Shown here piece after piece: positions 54,473-63,743 of a DNA stretch of 64,000 bases. Source of the DNA: Kaistia dalseonensis (GTDB taxonomy: Bacteria; Pseudomonadota; Alphaproteobacteria; Rhizobiales; Kaistiaceae); assembly GCF_030814715.1 (NCBI RefSeq), contig NZ_JAUSVO010000007.1, forward strand, positions 124,001 through 188,000, written 5' to 3'. Position 1 is the stretch's first letter. The number at the start of each line of letters is the position of its first letter. The notes under the pieces are model-generated. The model ran no database searches, was not told the origin of the DNA, and was given only the letters and a program-made list of their open reading frames with translations. The translations under genes and the position numbers were made by a program.

Positions 54473-57139
54473 TCAGGCCTTTGTCGAAAGCGCGGCCTGG
54501 GCGGCGGCGAGCCGCGCGATCGGCACGCGGAAGGGCGAGCAGGAGACGTAGTCGAGGTTAATGCCGGCGAAGAAGTGGATCGAGGCCGGGTCGCCGCCAT
54601 GCTCGCCGCACACGCCGATCTTGATGTCGGGCCGCGTCGCGCGGCCGCGTTCGCAGGCGATCCTGATCAGTTCGCCCACGCCTTCCTCGTCCAGGCTCGC
54701 GAATGGATCATGCGGCAGCAGGCCGAGCGCCAGATAGCTGTTCAGATAGGGCGCGGCGTCGTCGCGCGAGATGCCGAAGGTCGTCTGCGTCAGGTCGTTG
54801 GTGCCGAAGGAGAAGAAGCTGGCGCTCTTCGCCAGCTCGCCGGCGGCCAGCGCCGCGCGCGGCAGCTCGATCATCGTGCCGAACTGGAAGGCCGGAGCGC
54901 GGCCGTGCAGCTTGCGCACGATCTCCTCCGCCTGGCGGATGCGCGCGCCGACGAGGTCGAGTTCGGCCTTGGCGGCAATGAGCGGCACCATGATCTCGAG
55001 CTCGACCGGAACGCCGGTCTCGTCGCCGACCGCGAGGGCTGCTTCCAGAATGGCGCGCACCTGCATCTCGACGATCTCGGGGAAGGAGATGGCGAGCCGC
55101 ACGCCGCGATGGCCGAGCATGGGATTGGCCTCGGCGAGCGCCTGCGTCCGCGCGCGAATCCGGGCCGGCGCAACGCCCATGGCGGCGGCGAGTTCGGCGA
55201 TTTCCGGCTCGCCCTTGGGCAGGAATTCATGCAGTGGCGGATCGAGCAGGCGGATCGTCACCGGCAGGCCGCTCATGATCTCGAACAGTGCCGCGAAATC
55301 GCTCCGCTGCATCGGCAGCAGCTTGTCGAGCGCATCAGCCCGCGCGGCTTCCGTCTCCGCAAGGATCATTTCGCGCACGACGGTGATGCGGCGCGCATCG
55401 AAGAACATGTGCTCGGTGCGGCAGAGCCCGATGCCCTCGGCGCCGAAGCCGCGCGCGGCGCGCGCATCCGCCGGCGTGTCGACATTGGTGCGGATCTTCA
55501 GCGTCCGGATCTCGTCCGCCCAGCCCATCAATTCGGCAAAGGCGCCGGAAAGCTCCGGCTCGCGCAGCGGCACCGCGCCGACGAGCACCTGGCCGGTGCC
55601 GCCATCGATGGTGATCGTGTCGCCACGGCGAATCGTTCGCCCACCGGCCGTCATCGTGCCGGCGTGGAAATCGACGCGGATCTGGCCCGCGCCCGAAACG
55701 CAGGGCTTGCCCATGCCGCGCGCGACCACCGCGGCGTGGCTCGTCATGCCGCCACGCGTCGTCAGGATGCCGCGCGCCGCATGCATGCCGTGCACGTCTT
55801 CCGGGCTCGTCTCGACGCGGACGAGGATCACCTTGCGGCCTTGTGTCCGCGCCGTCTCCGCCTCCTCGGAGGAGAACACCACCGTGCCGCTGGCGGCCCC
55901 CGGCGAGGCCGGCAGGCCGCGCGCGAAGATGTCGCTGCTGGCGTCGGGATCGATGGTCGGGTGCAGCAATTGGTCGAGCGTGCGCGGCTCGATGCGTGCG
56001 ACAGCTTCGGATTTCGTGATCAGCCCCTCATGGGCCATGTCGACGGCGGTCTTCAGCGCGGCGCGGATCGTCCGCTTGGCCGGCCGCGCCTGCAGCATCC
56101 AGAGCCGACCGCGCTCGACGGTGAATTCGAGGTCGAGCACGTCGCGGTGATGGCGCTCGAGCTGGGCACAGACCGCGCTAAAGGTCGCGAACACCTCCGG
56201 CATCGAGCTTTCCAGCGATGGGAGTTCCGAGCCGGTCTCGGCGCGCGCGCGTTCGGTCAGGTCCTGCGGCGTGCGCGTGCCGGCGACGACGTCCTCGCCC
56301 TGCGCATTGGGCAGGAATTCGCCCCAGAGCACCTTTTCGCCGGTCGAGGGATGGCGCGTGAAGGCGACGCCCGTGGCCGAGCTCTCGCCGAGATTGCCGA
56401 ACACCATGGCCTGGATGGTGACGGCCGTGCCCGCCTCGCCCGAAATGCCGTTGATGCGACGATAGACGACGGCGCGCGGATTGTTCCAGGAACCGATCAC
56501 GGCCCGGATCGCGCCCCAGAGCTGCGCCTCGGGCGCCTGCGGGAAGGCTTCGTCCAGTTCCTCGACCACCAGCCCCTTGAAGATGTCGCAGACGGCGCGC
56601 CAGTCATCGGCGCTGAGGTCGCTGTCGAAAGCGAGGCCGTTGGCGAGCTTGTAATCCTCCAGCCGTTCCTCGAACGCCGAATGATCGAGGCCGAGCACGA
56701 CATCGCCATACATCTGGATGAAGCGGCGATAGCTGTCGAAGGCGAAGCGCCGGTCGCCGGAGACGCGGGCGAGGCCTTCCACGGTCTGGTCGTTGAGGCC
56801 GAGATTGAGCACCGTATCCATCATGCCGGGCATGGAGACGGCGGCACCGGACCGGACCGAGACGAGAAGCGGATTGTCGCAATCGCCAAAGCGCCGCTCG
56901 GCGACATGGCCGATGCCGTCGAGCGCGGCCGCGACCTGCCGCGTCAATTCCTCGGGGAAGGCATGGCCGTTGGCGAGATAATGCTGGCAGATCTCGGTGG
57001 TGATCGTGAAGCCCGGCGGCACGGGCAGGCCGAGCGCGCTCATCTCCGCGAGACCGGCGCCCTTGGCGCCGAGGCTCTCCACGAGGGCGATCCCACCTTC
57101 GGCCGCACCGCCCCCGAAGGTGTAAACCCACTTAGCCAT
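54473..57139 (-). CDS. ppdK: Pyruvate, phosphate dikinase
   Basis: An 888-residue enzyme interconverting pyruvate + ATP + Pi with PEP + AMP + PPi. The N-terminal nucleotide-binding region contains GAAEGG, GAKGAGLAEM and VSVRSGAAVSMPGMMDTVLNLGLND. The phospho-histidine is His468 in GGMTSHAAVVARG. The C-terminal PEP/pyruvate barrel has the catalytic Cys844 in IGVCGEHGGD. Length is standard. ATG 57139 (MAKWVYTFGGG). Confidence 0.97.
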   Translation of the reverse strand: MAKWVYTFGGGAAEGGIALVESLGAKGAGLAEMSALGLPVPPGFTITTEICQHYLANGHAFPEELTRQVAAALDGIGHVAERRFGDCDNPLLVSVRSGAAVSMPGMMDTVLNLGLNDQTVEGLARVSGDRRFAFDSYRRFIQMYGDVVLGLDHSAFEERLEDYKLANGLAFDSDLSADDWRAVCDIFKGLVVEELDEAFPQAPEAQLWGAIRAVIGSWNNPRAVVYRRINGISGEAGTAVTIQAMVFGNLGESSATGVAFTRHPSTGEKVLWGEFLPNAQGEDVVAGTRTPQDLTERARAETGSELPSLESSMPEVFATFSAVCAQLERHHRDVLDLEFTVERGRLWMLQARPAKRTIRAALKTAVDMAHEGLITKSEAVARIEPRTLDQLLHPTIDPDASSDIFARGLPASPGAASGTVVFSSEEAETARTQGRKVILVRVETSPEDVHGMHAARGILTTRGGMTSHAAVVARGMGKPCVSGAGQIRVDFHAGTMTAGGRTIRRGDTITIDGGTGQVLVGAVPLREPELSGAFAELMGWADEIRTLKIRTNVDTPADARAARGFGAEGIGLCRTEHMFFDARRITVVREMILAETEAARADALDKLLPMQRSDFAALFEIMSGLPVTIRLLDPPLHEFLPKGEPEIAELAAAMGVAPARIRARTQALAEANPMLGHRGVRLAISFPEIVEMQVRAILEAALAVGDETGVPVELEIMVPLIAAKAELDLVGARIRQAEEIVRKLHGRAPAFQFGTMIELPRAALAAGELAKSASFFSFGTNDLTQTTFGISRDDAAPYLNSYLALGLLPHDPFASLDEEGVGELIRIACERGRATRPDIKIGVCGEHGGDPASIHFFAGINLDYVSCSPFRVPIARLAAAQAALSTKA

Positions 57140-57327
57140 GAACGAACGCTCCCACCCGGGGCGACTGAGACCCCGCATTAGCTAATTCAGTCGCTTGCTG
57201 CGCTGCAACACGAATTAATTCGCCGCCGGCCGGGAAAAGGCGTTCGGTTGTCGCAGCTTGTGGCCGCGGCGGAACGATCGGCGGTGATGCGGCATTGGAT
57301 CTCCAACTCATGCTGGAGGGTTCAATG

Positions 57328-57462
57328 ATGACGATTCGCGTATCCGCCCTGGTTGTAGCCTTTATCGCCAGCGCCTTTCTGGCCGGCTGCGCCAATACTG
57401 TTACCGGCGTATCGAAGGATGTGAAAGCGACGGGCAGGGCGGTTGAACGCGCCGTCAATTGA
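57328..57462 (+). CDS. Entericidin-like small lipoprotein
   Basis: A 44-residue protein: MTIRVSALVVAFIASAFLAGC gives a lipobox (LAGC), then a short tail (ANTVTGVSKDVKATGRAVER) like EcnA/B entericidins. GGAGGG lies seven bases before the ATG at 57328; another ATG sits at 57325. Too short for most gene callers. In known cases these are toxin/antidote-type lipoproteins; here only one copy is seen. Confidence 0.8.
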   Translation: MTIRVSALVVAFIASAFLAGCANTVTGVSKDVKATGRAVERAVN

Positions 57463-57547
57463 CGATTTGCTGGACGCGGGGAGATTTCGCGTCGCCAGTG
57501 CGTGGTCGAAGAAGGGGCTCGGCTCCTGTCTTGGCCGCACGGGGGGC

Positions 57548-57907
57548 TCAGGCGGTCGGCCGCGTCAGCACGAATGCGGCGCTGGCGCCAAGCACGGCCG
57601 CGACAATCAGCGCGAATAATGGCGACGGATCGACCACGAACCAGAAGATCGCATATCCGGCCGCCATGCTCGTGACGGCCATGATCTTGGCCTTTGCGCC
57701 GATCGCGCCGGTCTTGCGCCAATCGCGGATCGGCGGACCGAAGAGCGGATGGTTCAGCAGCCACGCCTCGAAGCGCGGCGAGGACTTCGAGAAGAACCAC
57801 GCCGCGAGGATCAGGAAGATCGTGGTCGGCATGACCGGCAGGAACAGGCCGATAATGCCGAGCACCACCATCAGCCAGCCGCCGGTGAGATAGGCGAGCC
57901 GCGGCAT
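57548..57907 (-). CDS. YbaN/DUF454 family membrane protein
   Basis: A 119-residue protein with helices GGWLMVVLGIIGLFLPVMPTTIF and a C-terminal pair. The cytosolic loop HPLFGPPIRDWRKTGAIGAKAK is the DUF454 signature. Function unknown. 15 bp after the phosphatase-like gene stop. Confidence 0.92.
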   Translation of the reverse strand: MPRLAYLTGGWLMVVLGIIGLFLPVMPTTIFLILAAWFFSKSSPRFEAWLLNHPLFGPPIRDWRKTGAIGAKAKIMAVTSMAAGYAIFWFVVDPSPLFALIVAAVLGASAAFVLTRPTA

Positions 57908-57922
57908 GATCGCGGCTCCCGT

Positions 57923-58438
57923 TCAGCGGTCGAGCGTCAGCGAGAAGGGGTGGCCCTCGAACGCGTCACGGCCACGGCCGATCGATTCGATCGCGCGGAC
58001 CATGCGACCGCGCCGGCCGAGCGCGTCATCAGCAAGGCGGACAAGGCGCAGATTCGGTGTTGCCGAGGCGGAGCCGGCCCGGATCAGCGCCGCGATCTCG
58101 GCCTCGTCGCGCTCGGGCCGCAGCGCACACACCGTGATGAAGGCGGCGGCGGTCGAGCGGCTGATTCCGGCGAAGCAATGGATCACCATCGGCTTTTCCG
58201 GCTTCCAGCCCTCCACGAAATCAAGCAGCGTCGTGACATGCTCTTCGCCGGGCGGCGTCATGCCTTCCATCGGCTCGAGAATATCATTCATGGCGAGGAA
58301 GAGGTGGCGCTCCTCGGGGATCGAAGCCGGTCGCTCGACCGGCGTGCCCTGATTGATCAGCGTGACGAGGTGGCTCGCGCCGGTCTGGGCGACGGTCGAG
58401 CCGATGCGGGCGAGCGAGCAGACGTGAATGCGGGACAT
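57923..58438 (-). CDS. Tyrosine phosphatase-like protein (DSP/PTP fold)
   Basis: A 171-residue protein with the P-loop HCFAGISRST (HCx5RS) in VIHCFAGISRSTAAAFI. An acidic loop precedes it. This fits the bacterial dual-specificity phosphatase group; substrate unknown. Between the HD hydrolase and YbaN genes on the minus strand. Confidence 0.9.
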   Translation of the reverse strand: MSRIHVCSLARIGSTVAQTGASHLVTLINQGTPVERPASIPEERHLFLAMNDILEPMEGMTPPGEEHVTTLLDFVEGWKPEKPMVIHCFAGISRSTAAAFITVCALRPERDEAEIAALIRAGSASATPNLRLVRLADDALGRRGRMVRAIESIGRGRDAFEGHPFSLTLDR

Positions 58439-58483
58439 GGCAATTCTCCTGAACCCCGTATGTAGTTACTCGCCGCCGCCGGG

Positions 58484-59140
58484 TCACGCCGAAACGGATT
58501 CGGCCGACAGGGCATTCGAAAGGGCCTGGAAGCGGGCGGTGAAACGTTTCTCCGCTTCCGCCGTCGGCCAGGGATCGACGGAAAGGCGCGCCAGGCTGAA
58601 GCCGGACGGTCGTCCGAAGAAGCTCTCGGCCTCGGCCGAATCAAAGCCGGCGAGTTCGACCGCCTCGAAATAGGCCGCGACCCGGTCGGCCTCCTTGATC
58701 GACTCGACCAGCTTTGGCGACCGCTCGGCCGGCAGGCCGAAGCGCAGATGGATCGCCGCCAGCAGGCGCGATTCGATCGCGCGGTATTCGCCGCCGATCA
58801 GCGCCTTGAACGGCGAGATCATGTCGCCGATCACATATTCGGGCGCGTCGTGCAGCAATGCGGCGAGCGAATCCGCCGCCGATACGCTGGGCTCGCGGGT
58901 GGGATAGCCGCCACCTCCGCCGGAAAAGATCGCCTCGACCAGCACGGAATGCTGCGCGACGGAAAAGGCATGTGGCCCCGTCGTCTGGCCGTTCCAGCGC
59001 GCGACACGCGCAAGGCCATGCGCAATATCCTCGATTTCGATATCGAAGGGCGAGGGATCAGCGAGATCGAGCCGGCGGCCGGACAGCATGCGCTGCCAGA
59101 CGCGCGGCGCCGCCGGTGATCGCTTCGGCTTGCCGCTCAT
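58484..59140 (-). CDS. HD-domain hydrolase (YfbR-like)
   Basis: A 218-residue protein with metal-binding histidines in FSVAQHSVLVEAIF and the HD pair in ALLHDAPEYVIGDMISPFK. YfbR-type 5'-deoxynucleotidases share this layout; the substrate here is unproven. The start overlaps the ygfZ stop by 4 bp. Confidence 0.88.
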   Translation of the reverse strand: MSGKPKRSPAAPRVWQRMLSGRRLDLADPSPFDIEIEDIAHGLARVARWNGQTTGPHAFSVAQHSVLVEAIFSGGGGGYPTREPSVSAADSLAALLHDAPEYVIGDMISPFKALIGGEYRAIESRLLAAIHLRFGLPAERSPKLVESIKEADRVAAYFEAVELAGFDSAEAESFFGRPSGFSLARLSVDPWPTAEAEKRFTARFQALSNALSAESVSA

Positions 59141-60027
59141 GCCGCGCCCTCTTCCTCGCCGCTCTCCGGCCAGCCGAAATGGGCGTATGCCGGGAGCCTG
59201 ATCGACAGGGCGACGCCGTCGGCCGTGATCGCGGCGCCCTGGTCGAGCGCCCGCTTCGCCCGGTCGAGCCGGAGGAGGGCGATACCGATCGCGCCATCGG
59301 CCGAGCCGAGAGCGCCGATCGGCTTGCCATCCGACAGGATCGGCGTGCCAGTGGCCGGCAAGGCACCCTTCGCCGTCACCGCCACGGCCCTGCGCCGCGC
59401 CGTGCCGCGATGCTGCATGCGCGAGACGATCTCCTGCCCGACATAGCAGCCCTTGCGGAAATCCAGGCCGCCGAGATCGTCCATGTCGGCATCGTGCGGA
59501 AATGCGTCGCCAAAGGCGAAGTCGCGGCCGGCCTCCGGCACGGCGAGCGCGATGCGCGCGGCGTGATAATCAGCTTCGCTCGCCAGCGCATAGCCCGTCC
59601 CCGAGAGATCGGTGCCCTTCGGCACGATCGCGCGATAGCCGAGTGCCGCGAGGCGCGGATCGGCAAAGGCTCCGGGGAGCAGGGGCGGCGAATCACCGTT
59701 CCAGAAGGCGGCGACCGTGAGCCCCTCGCTGCGGTTTTCGAGCGTCACCTTGGCGCGGAGACGATAGAGTGTCATCCGCTTGAGGAAGTCGGCGGCGAGC
59801 GCGAGGGGCAGGTCGAACAGGAACTCCTCGCCTGATCGCGCGATGATGAAATCGAACAGGATCTTGCCCTGTGGCGAGAGGAGGGCGCCGAAACCCGCGC
59901 CCTCGGTCACCACGGCCGCCATATCGGTGGTAATGATGTTCTGGAGGAAGGGCTCGGCCTCGGGCCCTCCGATCGCGATCACGCCGCGATCGGCGAGAAA
60001 CGCATATGACCCAATACGCATTGACAT
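59137..60027 (-). CDS. ygfZ: Folate-binding protein YgfZ/GcvT-like
   Basis: A 296-residue protein related to GcvT and needed for Fe-S cluster enzyme function. The key motif is KGCYVGQE (FRKGCYVGQEIVSRM), with the redox-relevant Cys. The N-terminus FLQNIITTDM and the central barrel match IbaG-associated YgfZ. Start uncertain among ATGs at 60036, 60027 and 60021. Divergent from pyrC by about 110 bp. Confidence 0.9.
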   Translation of the reverse strand: MSMRIGSYAFLADRGVIAIGGPEAEPFLQNIITTDMAAVVTEGAGFGALLSPQGKILFDFIIARSGEEFLFDLPLALAADFLKRMTLYRLRAKVTLENRSEGLTVAAFWNGDSPPLLPGAFADPRLAALGYRAIVPKGTDLSGTGYALASEADYHAARIALAVPEAGRDFAFGDAFPHDADMDDLGGLDFRKGCYVGQEIVSRMQHRGTARRRAVAVTAKGALPATGTPILSDGKPIGALGSADGAIGIALLRLDRAKRALDQGAAITADGVALSIRLPAYAHFGWPESGEEEGAA

Positions 60028-60137
60028 GGTTCCCATGCATCGGATGATCTTGTGCCGCCCGCTTCCCTTCCCTAATCCGAAGACGCATAGCCGCCTTTGA
60101 AAACGGGCGCGTCGGGCAGGCACTGGGGAGGGCAGCC

Positions 60138-61472
60138 ATGAGCGGAACTTACGAGCTTCTGTTTCGGAACGGAACGGTCGTCAACCAGGACGGCGTCGGC
60201 ACGCTCGACATCGCTGTCCGCGACGGTCGCATCGCCGCCATCGGCGATGTCGATCCGCGCCGCGCAGGAAAGGTGATCGATTGCACCGGCCTGCATATAT
60301 TGCCGGGCGTCATCGACAGCCAGGTGCATTTTCGCGAGCCCGGCGCCGAGCACAAGGAAGACCTCGAGACCGGGTCGCGCGCAGCCGCGATGGGCGGCGT
60401 GACGGCCGTCTTCGAGATGCCGAACACCAAGCCCACCACGACCAGCGCCGACGCGCTCGCCGACAAGATCGGGCGCGGGCGCCATCGCATGCATTGCGAC
60501 TTCGCCTTCTGGGTCGGCGGCACGCGCGAGAATGTGGGCGATATTCCCGATCTCGAGCGCCTGCCGGGTGCGGCCGGCATCAAGGTCTTCATCGGCTCGT
60601 CGACGGGCGACCTGCTGGTCGACGATGATGCCGGGATCGAGGCGATCCTCTCCAAGACCCGCCGCCGCGCCGCTTTCCACGCCGAGGACGAGGCGCGTCT
60701 CGAAGAGCGCAAGCCGCTCAGGGTCGAGGGTGATCCGTCGTCCCATCCCATCTGGCGCGACGAGATCGCGGCGCTGAAGGCGACCGAACGGCTCGTGACG
60801 ATCGCCCGGCGCACAGGCGCGCGCATCCATGTGCTGCATATCTCGACCGCCGAGGAAATCGACTATCTGGCCGGCCACAAGGACGTGGCGACCGCCGAGG
60901 CGACGCCGCACCATCTGACGCTTTCGGCCGACGACTATGCCCGGCTCGGCAATCTCCTGCAGATGAATCCGCCGGTCCGCGACGCCCGCCATCGCACAGG
61001 CGTGTGGAAAGGTGTCGCGCAGGGCATCATCGACGTGCTCGGCTCCGACCATGCCCCGCACACGCTGGAAGAAAAGGCCAAGCCCTATCCGGCCTCGCCT
61101 TCGGGCATGACCGGCGTGCAGACGCTCGTGCCGATCATGCTCGATCATGTGAATGCCGGCCGGCTGACGCTGGAGCGGCTGGTCGACCTCACCTCGGCCG
61201 GTCCTTCCCGCATTTTCGGCATCGCCCGCAAGGGCCGCATCGCCGTCGGCTATGATGCCGACCTCACCATTGTCGACATGAAGCGGCGCGAGACCATCCG
61301 CAATGGCTGGATCGCGTCGCGCGCCGGCTGGACACCCTATGACGGCAAGCGCGTCATCGGCTGGCCCGTCGGCACGATCGTGCGTGGCAAGCGCGTGATG
61401 TGGGACGGAGAGCTCACGGCGCCGTCGACCGGCGAGCCGGTCGTATTCCTGGACGCACTGCCACGCGGCTGA
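60138..61472 (+). CDS. pyrC: Dihydroorotase
   Basis: A 444-residue class I dihydroorotase-like amidohydrolase. The first metal motif is GVIDSQVHFREPG, and GSDHAPHTLEEK carries the later ligands. GIKVFIGSSTGDLLVDDD and HVLHISTAEEI complete the barrel. It closes the pyrimidine ring from carbamoyl aspartate. ATG 60138 after GGGAGGGCAGCC. The pairing with ygfZ is conserved in relatives. Confidence 0.93.
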   Translation: MSGTYELLFRNGTVVNQDGVGTLDIAVRDGRIAAIGDVDPRRAGKVIDCTGLHILPGVIDSQVHFREPGAEHKEDLETGSRAAAMGGVTAVFEMPNTKPTTTSADALADKIGRGRHRMHCDFAFWVGGTRENVGDIPDLERLPGAAGIKVFIGSSTGDLLVDDDAGIEAILSKTRRRAAFHAEDEARLEERKPLRVEGDPSSHPIWRDEIAALKATERLVTIARRTGARIHVLHISTAEEIDYLAGHKDVATAEATPHHLTLSADDYARLGNLLQMNPPVRDARHRTGVWKGVAQGIIDVLGSDHAPHTLEEKAKPYPASPSGMTGVQTLVPIMLDHVNAGRLTLERLVDLTSAGPSRIFGIARKGRIAVGYDADLTIVDMKRRETIRNGWIASRAGWTPYDGKRVIGWPVGTIVRGKRVMWDGELTAPSTGEPVVFLDALPRG

Positions 61473-61477
61473 CGCGG

Positions 61478-61891
61478 TCAAGCGTCGAATTCGATCAGGA
61501 TCGAGGCGGCCGATTGCCGGGCGGGGCCGTGATAGACGGCCTCGATATTGTTGCCGTCCGGATCGAGCAGGAACGCCGCGTAATAGCCCGGATGATATGG
61601 CCGCTCGCCGGGTTCGCCATTTTCGCGCCCGCCGGCGGCAAGCCCCGCCGTGTGAAACGCCTTGACCATGGCTTCATCCTTGGCCTGGAAAGCGAGGTGG
61701 CAGCGGCCGGTCAAGGGTTCGCCGACCGAGACGAAGAGTTCATCGGCATAGAAAAAGCCGTCGCCGTCCACAACTGGAATGCCGATTGCGCTCAGAACCG
61801 CATGGTAGAAGCGCCGGCTGGCGTCGAGATCGGCGACGACGAGCTGGATGTGGTCAATGAGGCGCCCACGATAGAGCTGATTGGTTTCCAT
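61478..61891 (-). CDS. VOC-family protein (glyoxalase-like)
   Basis: A 137-residue vicinal oxygen chelate protein. IDHIQLVVADLDASRRFYHAVL at the start and FLLDPDGNNIEAVYHG at the end are the two beta-alpha-beta units. It probably binds a divalent metal and a small substrate; which one is unknown. Convergent with pyrC, 5 bp apart. Confidence 0.9.
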   Translation of the reverse strand: METNQLYRGRLIDHIQLVVADLDASRRFYHAVLSAIGIPVVDGDGFFYADELFVSVGEPLTGRCHLAFQAKDEAMVKAFHTAGLAAGGRENGEPGERPYHPGYYAAFLLDPDGNNIEAVYHGPARQSAASILIEFDA

Positions 61892-61963
61892 GATCGATCC
61901 TCCGCTGAGAATGAGAACAGATCAGGAACACGGGGCATTGTCAATCAGGCTGGGCGGACGCCG

Positions 61964-62653
61964 TCAGTCGCCCGCCTGGAACGAGCTCCACTCGCCATCC
62001 TTGGTGATGCCGACGCGATAGAAGAGATAGGCGCCGAAATTCTTCATCTCTTCGAAATCCGAGGCCGTCAGCAGGCGGAAGAGCTCGACCATTTGCGGCG
62101 GCGTCAGCTTGTCGATCGGGTATCGGGCGAAATAGGGCCAGACATAGAGCTCTTCGGGCGTGCCGACATCGACATGGACATAGCCGGCTTCCAGAACCTC
62201 GCTCAAAATGGCGAGGATCTCGCGGCCGTCGGGATCGCCCGAAAGCGTCTTCAGATAGGCGATGGGATCGGGTTCGTCGGCCTCGTCGGCGCCGAGATTG
62301 GGCGGGTTCGGCGCGGCGGCGAAGATCGGGCGCAACTGATTGATATCGCCGGTCTTGGCGGCGGCCAGGATACGCTCGCGCAGCTTCCTGACCGGCTCGG
62401 GCAGCTTCGAGACGTCATATTCGACGACAGGCACCGGCTCGTCCGAAGGGGCTGCGGCAGCGGGCGCAGTAGGCGCGGCCGGCGCATCGGGCGTCGGCCC
62501 GGATGCCGGGTCGGCCTCGTCGGACTGGTCCGGCGGGATGGTGATGGTCTGGGTGGGCACCGCCTTGGTGTCGGCGGCAACCAGCGCCCATGCCGGCATC
62601 GCGCCCGCCAGAATGACAGCCGCGCTGAGCGCAATAATCCGATGCCAGCGCAT
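61964..62653 (-). CDS. Secreted conserved hypothetical protein
   Basis: A 229-residue protein. A signal peptide (RIIALSAAVILAGAMPAWA) is followed by a Thr/Pro/Ala-rich linker and a helical domain with LPEPVRKLRERILAAAKTGD, ILSEVLEAGYVHVDVG and YVWPYFARYPIDKL. I recall such proteins in Hyphomicrobiales without known function. Start at 62653. Confidence 0.8.
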   Translation of the reverse strand: MRWHRIIALSAAVILAGAMPAWALVAADTKAVPTQTITIPPDQSDEADPASGPTPDAPAAPTAPAAAAPSDEPVPVVEYDVSKLPEPVRKLRERILAAAKTGDINQLRPIFAAAPNPPNLGADEADEPDPIAYLKTLSGDPDGREILAILSEVLEAGYVHVDVGTPEELYVWPYFARYPIDKLTPPQMVELFRLLTASDFEEMKNFGAYLFYRVGITKDGEWSSFQAGD

Positions 62654-62770
62654 ACTCGTCTCCCTGCGTCGCCAACCACAGTCTAGACCGGTTGGACGAC
62701 GAGGTCCAAGCAGGATCGGCCGCAAAAAGGCCGCGCCCCACCGGCGCGAGCCTTCAAGCCATTGGCGCGA

Positions 62771-63019
62771 CTACTGGATCGTGCGCAGCAGGGTAAATTC
62801 GCCGCGGCGGACCCGATCCGGCAGGGAGACCGCGAGATCGGCAACGGCTTCCTCGCCATAGGTGTCGATCAGGTCGGAAAGCGCTGCGAACAACGCGGCA
62901 TGCGCCAATATATCAGGCTGGATACCTTCGGCGATCGCTTCGTCCCAAGCCTCGGTCAGATAGGCGAGCGCAGCCCGCTTCTGCTCCGCGATCTCGATGG
63001 CTTCCTGGTCCAATTCCAT
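62771..63019 (-). CDS. Small conserved cytoplasmic protein
   Basis: An 82-residue helical protein (MELDQEAIEIAEQKRAAL to FTLLRTIQ) with no motif I recognise. GGAGGG lies 12 bases ahead of ATG 63019. Upstream by about 100 bp begins a cluster of GGTTAA boxes. Function unknown. Confidence 0.75.
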   Translation of the reverse strand: MELDQEAIEIAEQKRAALAYLTEAWDEAIAEGIQPDILAHAALFAALSDLIDTYGEEAVADLAVSLPDRVRRGEFTLLRTIQ

Positions 63020-63119
63020 GGCGAAAACTGCCCTCCGTGCGACTGTGGACGGATTTCGAATCGCCCATGTCCCAAACTAGCACAGTGGGACTCGCCCCGA
63101 ACGCTTATCCTGAAGAGGC

Positions 63120-63257
63120 GGTTAATGCGACACTAAAAATTCGGTTAATCCGGTTAACGCCGCAAGGTCCCTGCGCCAGAATGCGCAGAACTGTTGCACT
63201 TTGGCCGCAATGCGATACCGCCGGAGCACAATAATGCTCGCGCGACAGCAAGGTTAA
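63120..63257. promoter_or_regulatory. Cluster of four GGTTAA boxes
   Basis: GGTTAA occurs at 63120-63125, 63143-63148, 63152-63157 and 63252-63257. In the opposite orientation each reads TTAACC, a CtrA half-site. They lie upstream of the gene starting at 63019. The last copy overlaps the TIGR02301 stop codon. Confidence 0.4.
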
Positions 63258-63658
63258 CGGCCATAGCGTGTCGTGACATCCCGAGTCAGCTTGGAGCCTT
63301 CGGCGATGTAGCGGTCGATAGCGGCCGTCGCGGCCGGCGTGCAGACACGGTAGAGCGCTTCGAAGCCGGAGAAGCCGCGATTGAAGGCGGCGACCAGCCG
63401 CGCTTTGCGTTCCGGGCTCGGCGCCTCGGCATCGAGCAGAGCCTGCATCTGGTCGCGCCAGACGCCGTCTTCCTTGGCGCCGCAGAGCGGCCTGAGATAG
63501 TGCAGGGCGCCCAATATCTCCGACAGGCGCTGCAACTGTGCCTGATAGGGCGGATCATCGGCCGGAGCGGCGAGCGCCGGCGCCGATGCGGACAGCGACA
63601 GGCCGACGACCAGTGCCATCGCTGCACGCCGAAACCCAAGGTCGGACCGTCCCGTCAT
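63254..63658 (-). CDS. TIGR02301 family secreted protein
   Basis: A 134-residue protein with a signal peptide (AAMALVVGLSLSASAPALA) and the TIGR02301 pattern LGALHYLRPLCGAKEDGVWRDQM and FNRGFSGFEALYRVC. Two cysteines may form a disulfide. The family is almost restricted to alphaproteobacteria and has no assigned function. ATG 63658 is chosen; 63676 is also in frame. Downstream of the Nudix gene by 85 bp. Confidence 0.85.
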   Translation of the reverse strand: MTGRSDLGFRRAAMALVVGLSLSASAPALAAPADDPPYQAQLQRLSEILGALHYLRPLCGAKEDGVWRDQMQALLDAEAPSPERKARLVAAFNRGFSGFEALYRVCTPAATAAIDRYIAEGSKLTRDVTTRYGR

Positions 63659-63743
63659 CGTCGCCTGATCGTCCATGCCGCATTGTGCGGCGCGGGCGGA
63701 TATTGGTCCGCCGTCCCGCCCGGCGCAAGCGCGCCCCCGCACG

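Noticed and set aside
54575-57181. An 868-codon open frame antisense to ppdK
   Set aside because: Composition is typical of a reverse-strand shadow (Arg, Asp, His, Gly) and it has no motif; ppdK on the other strand is certain.
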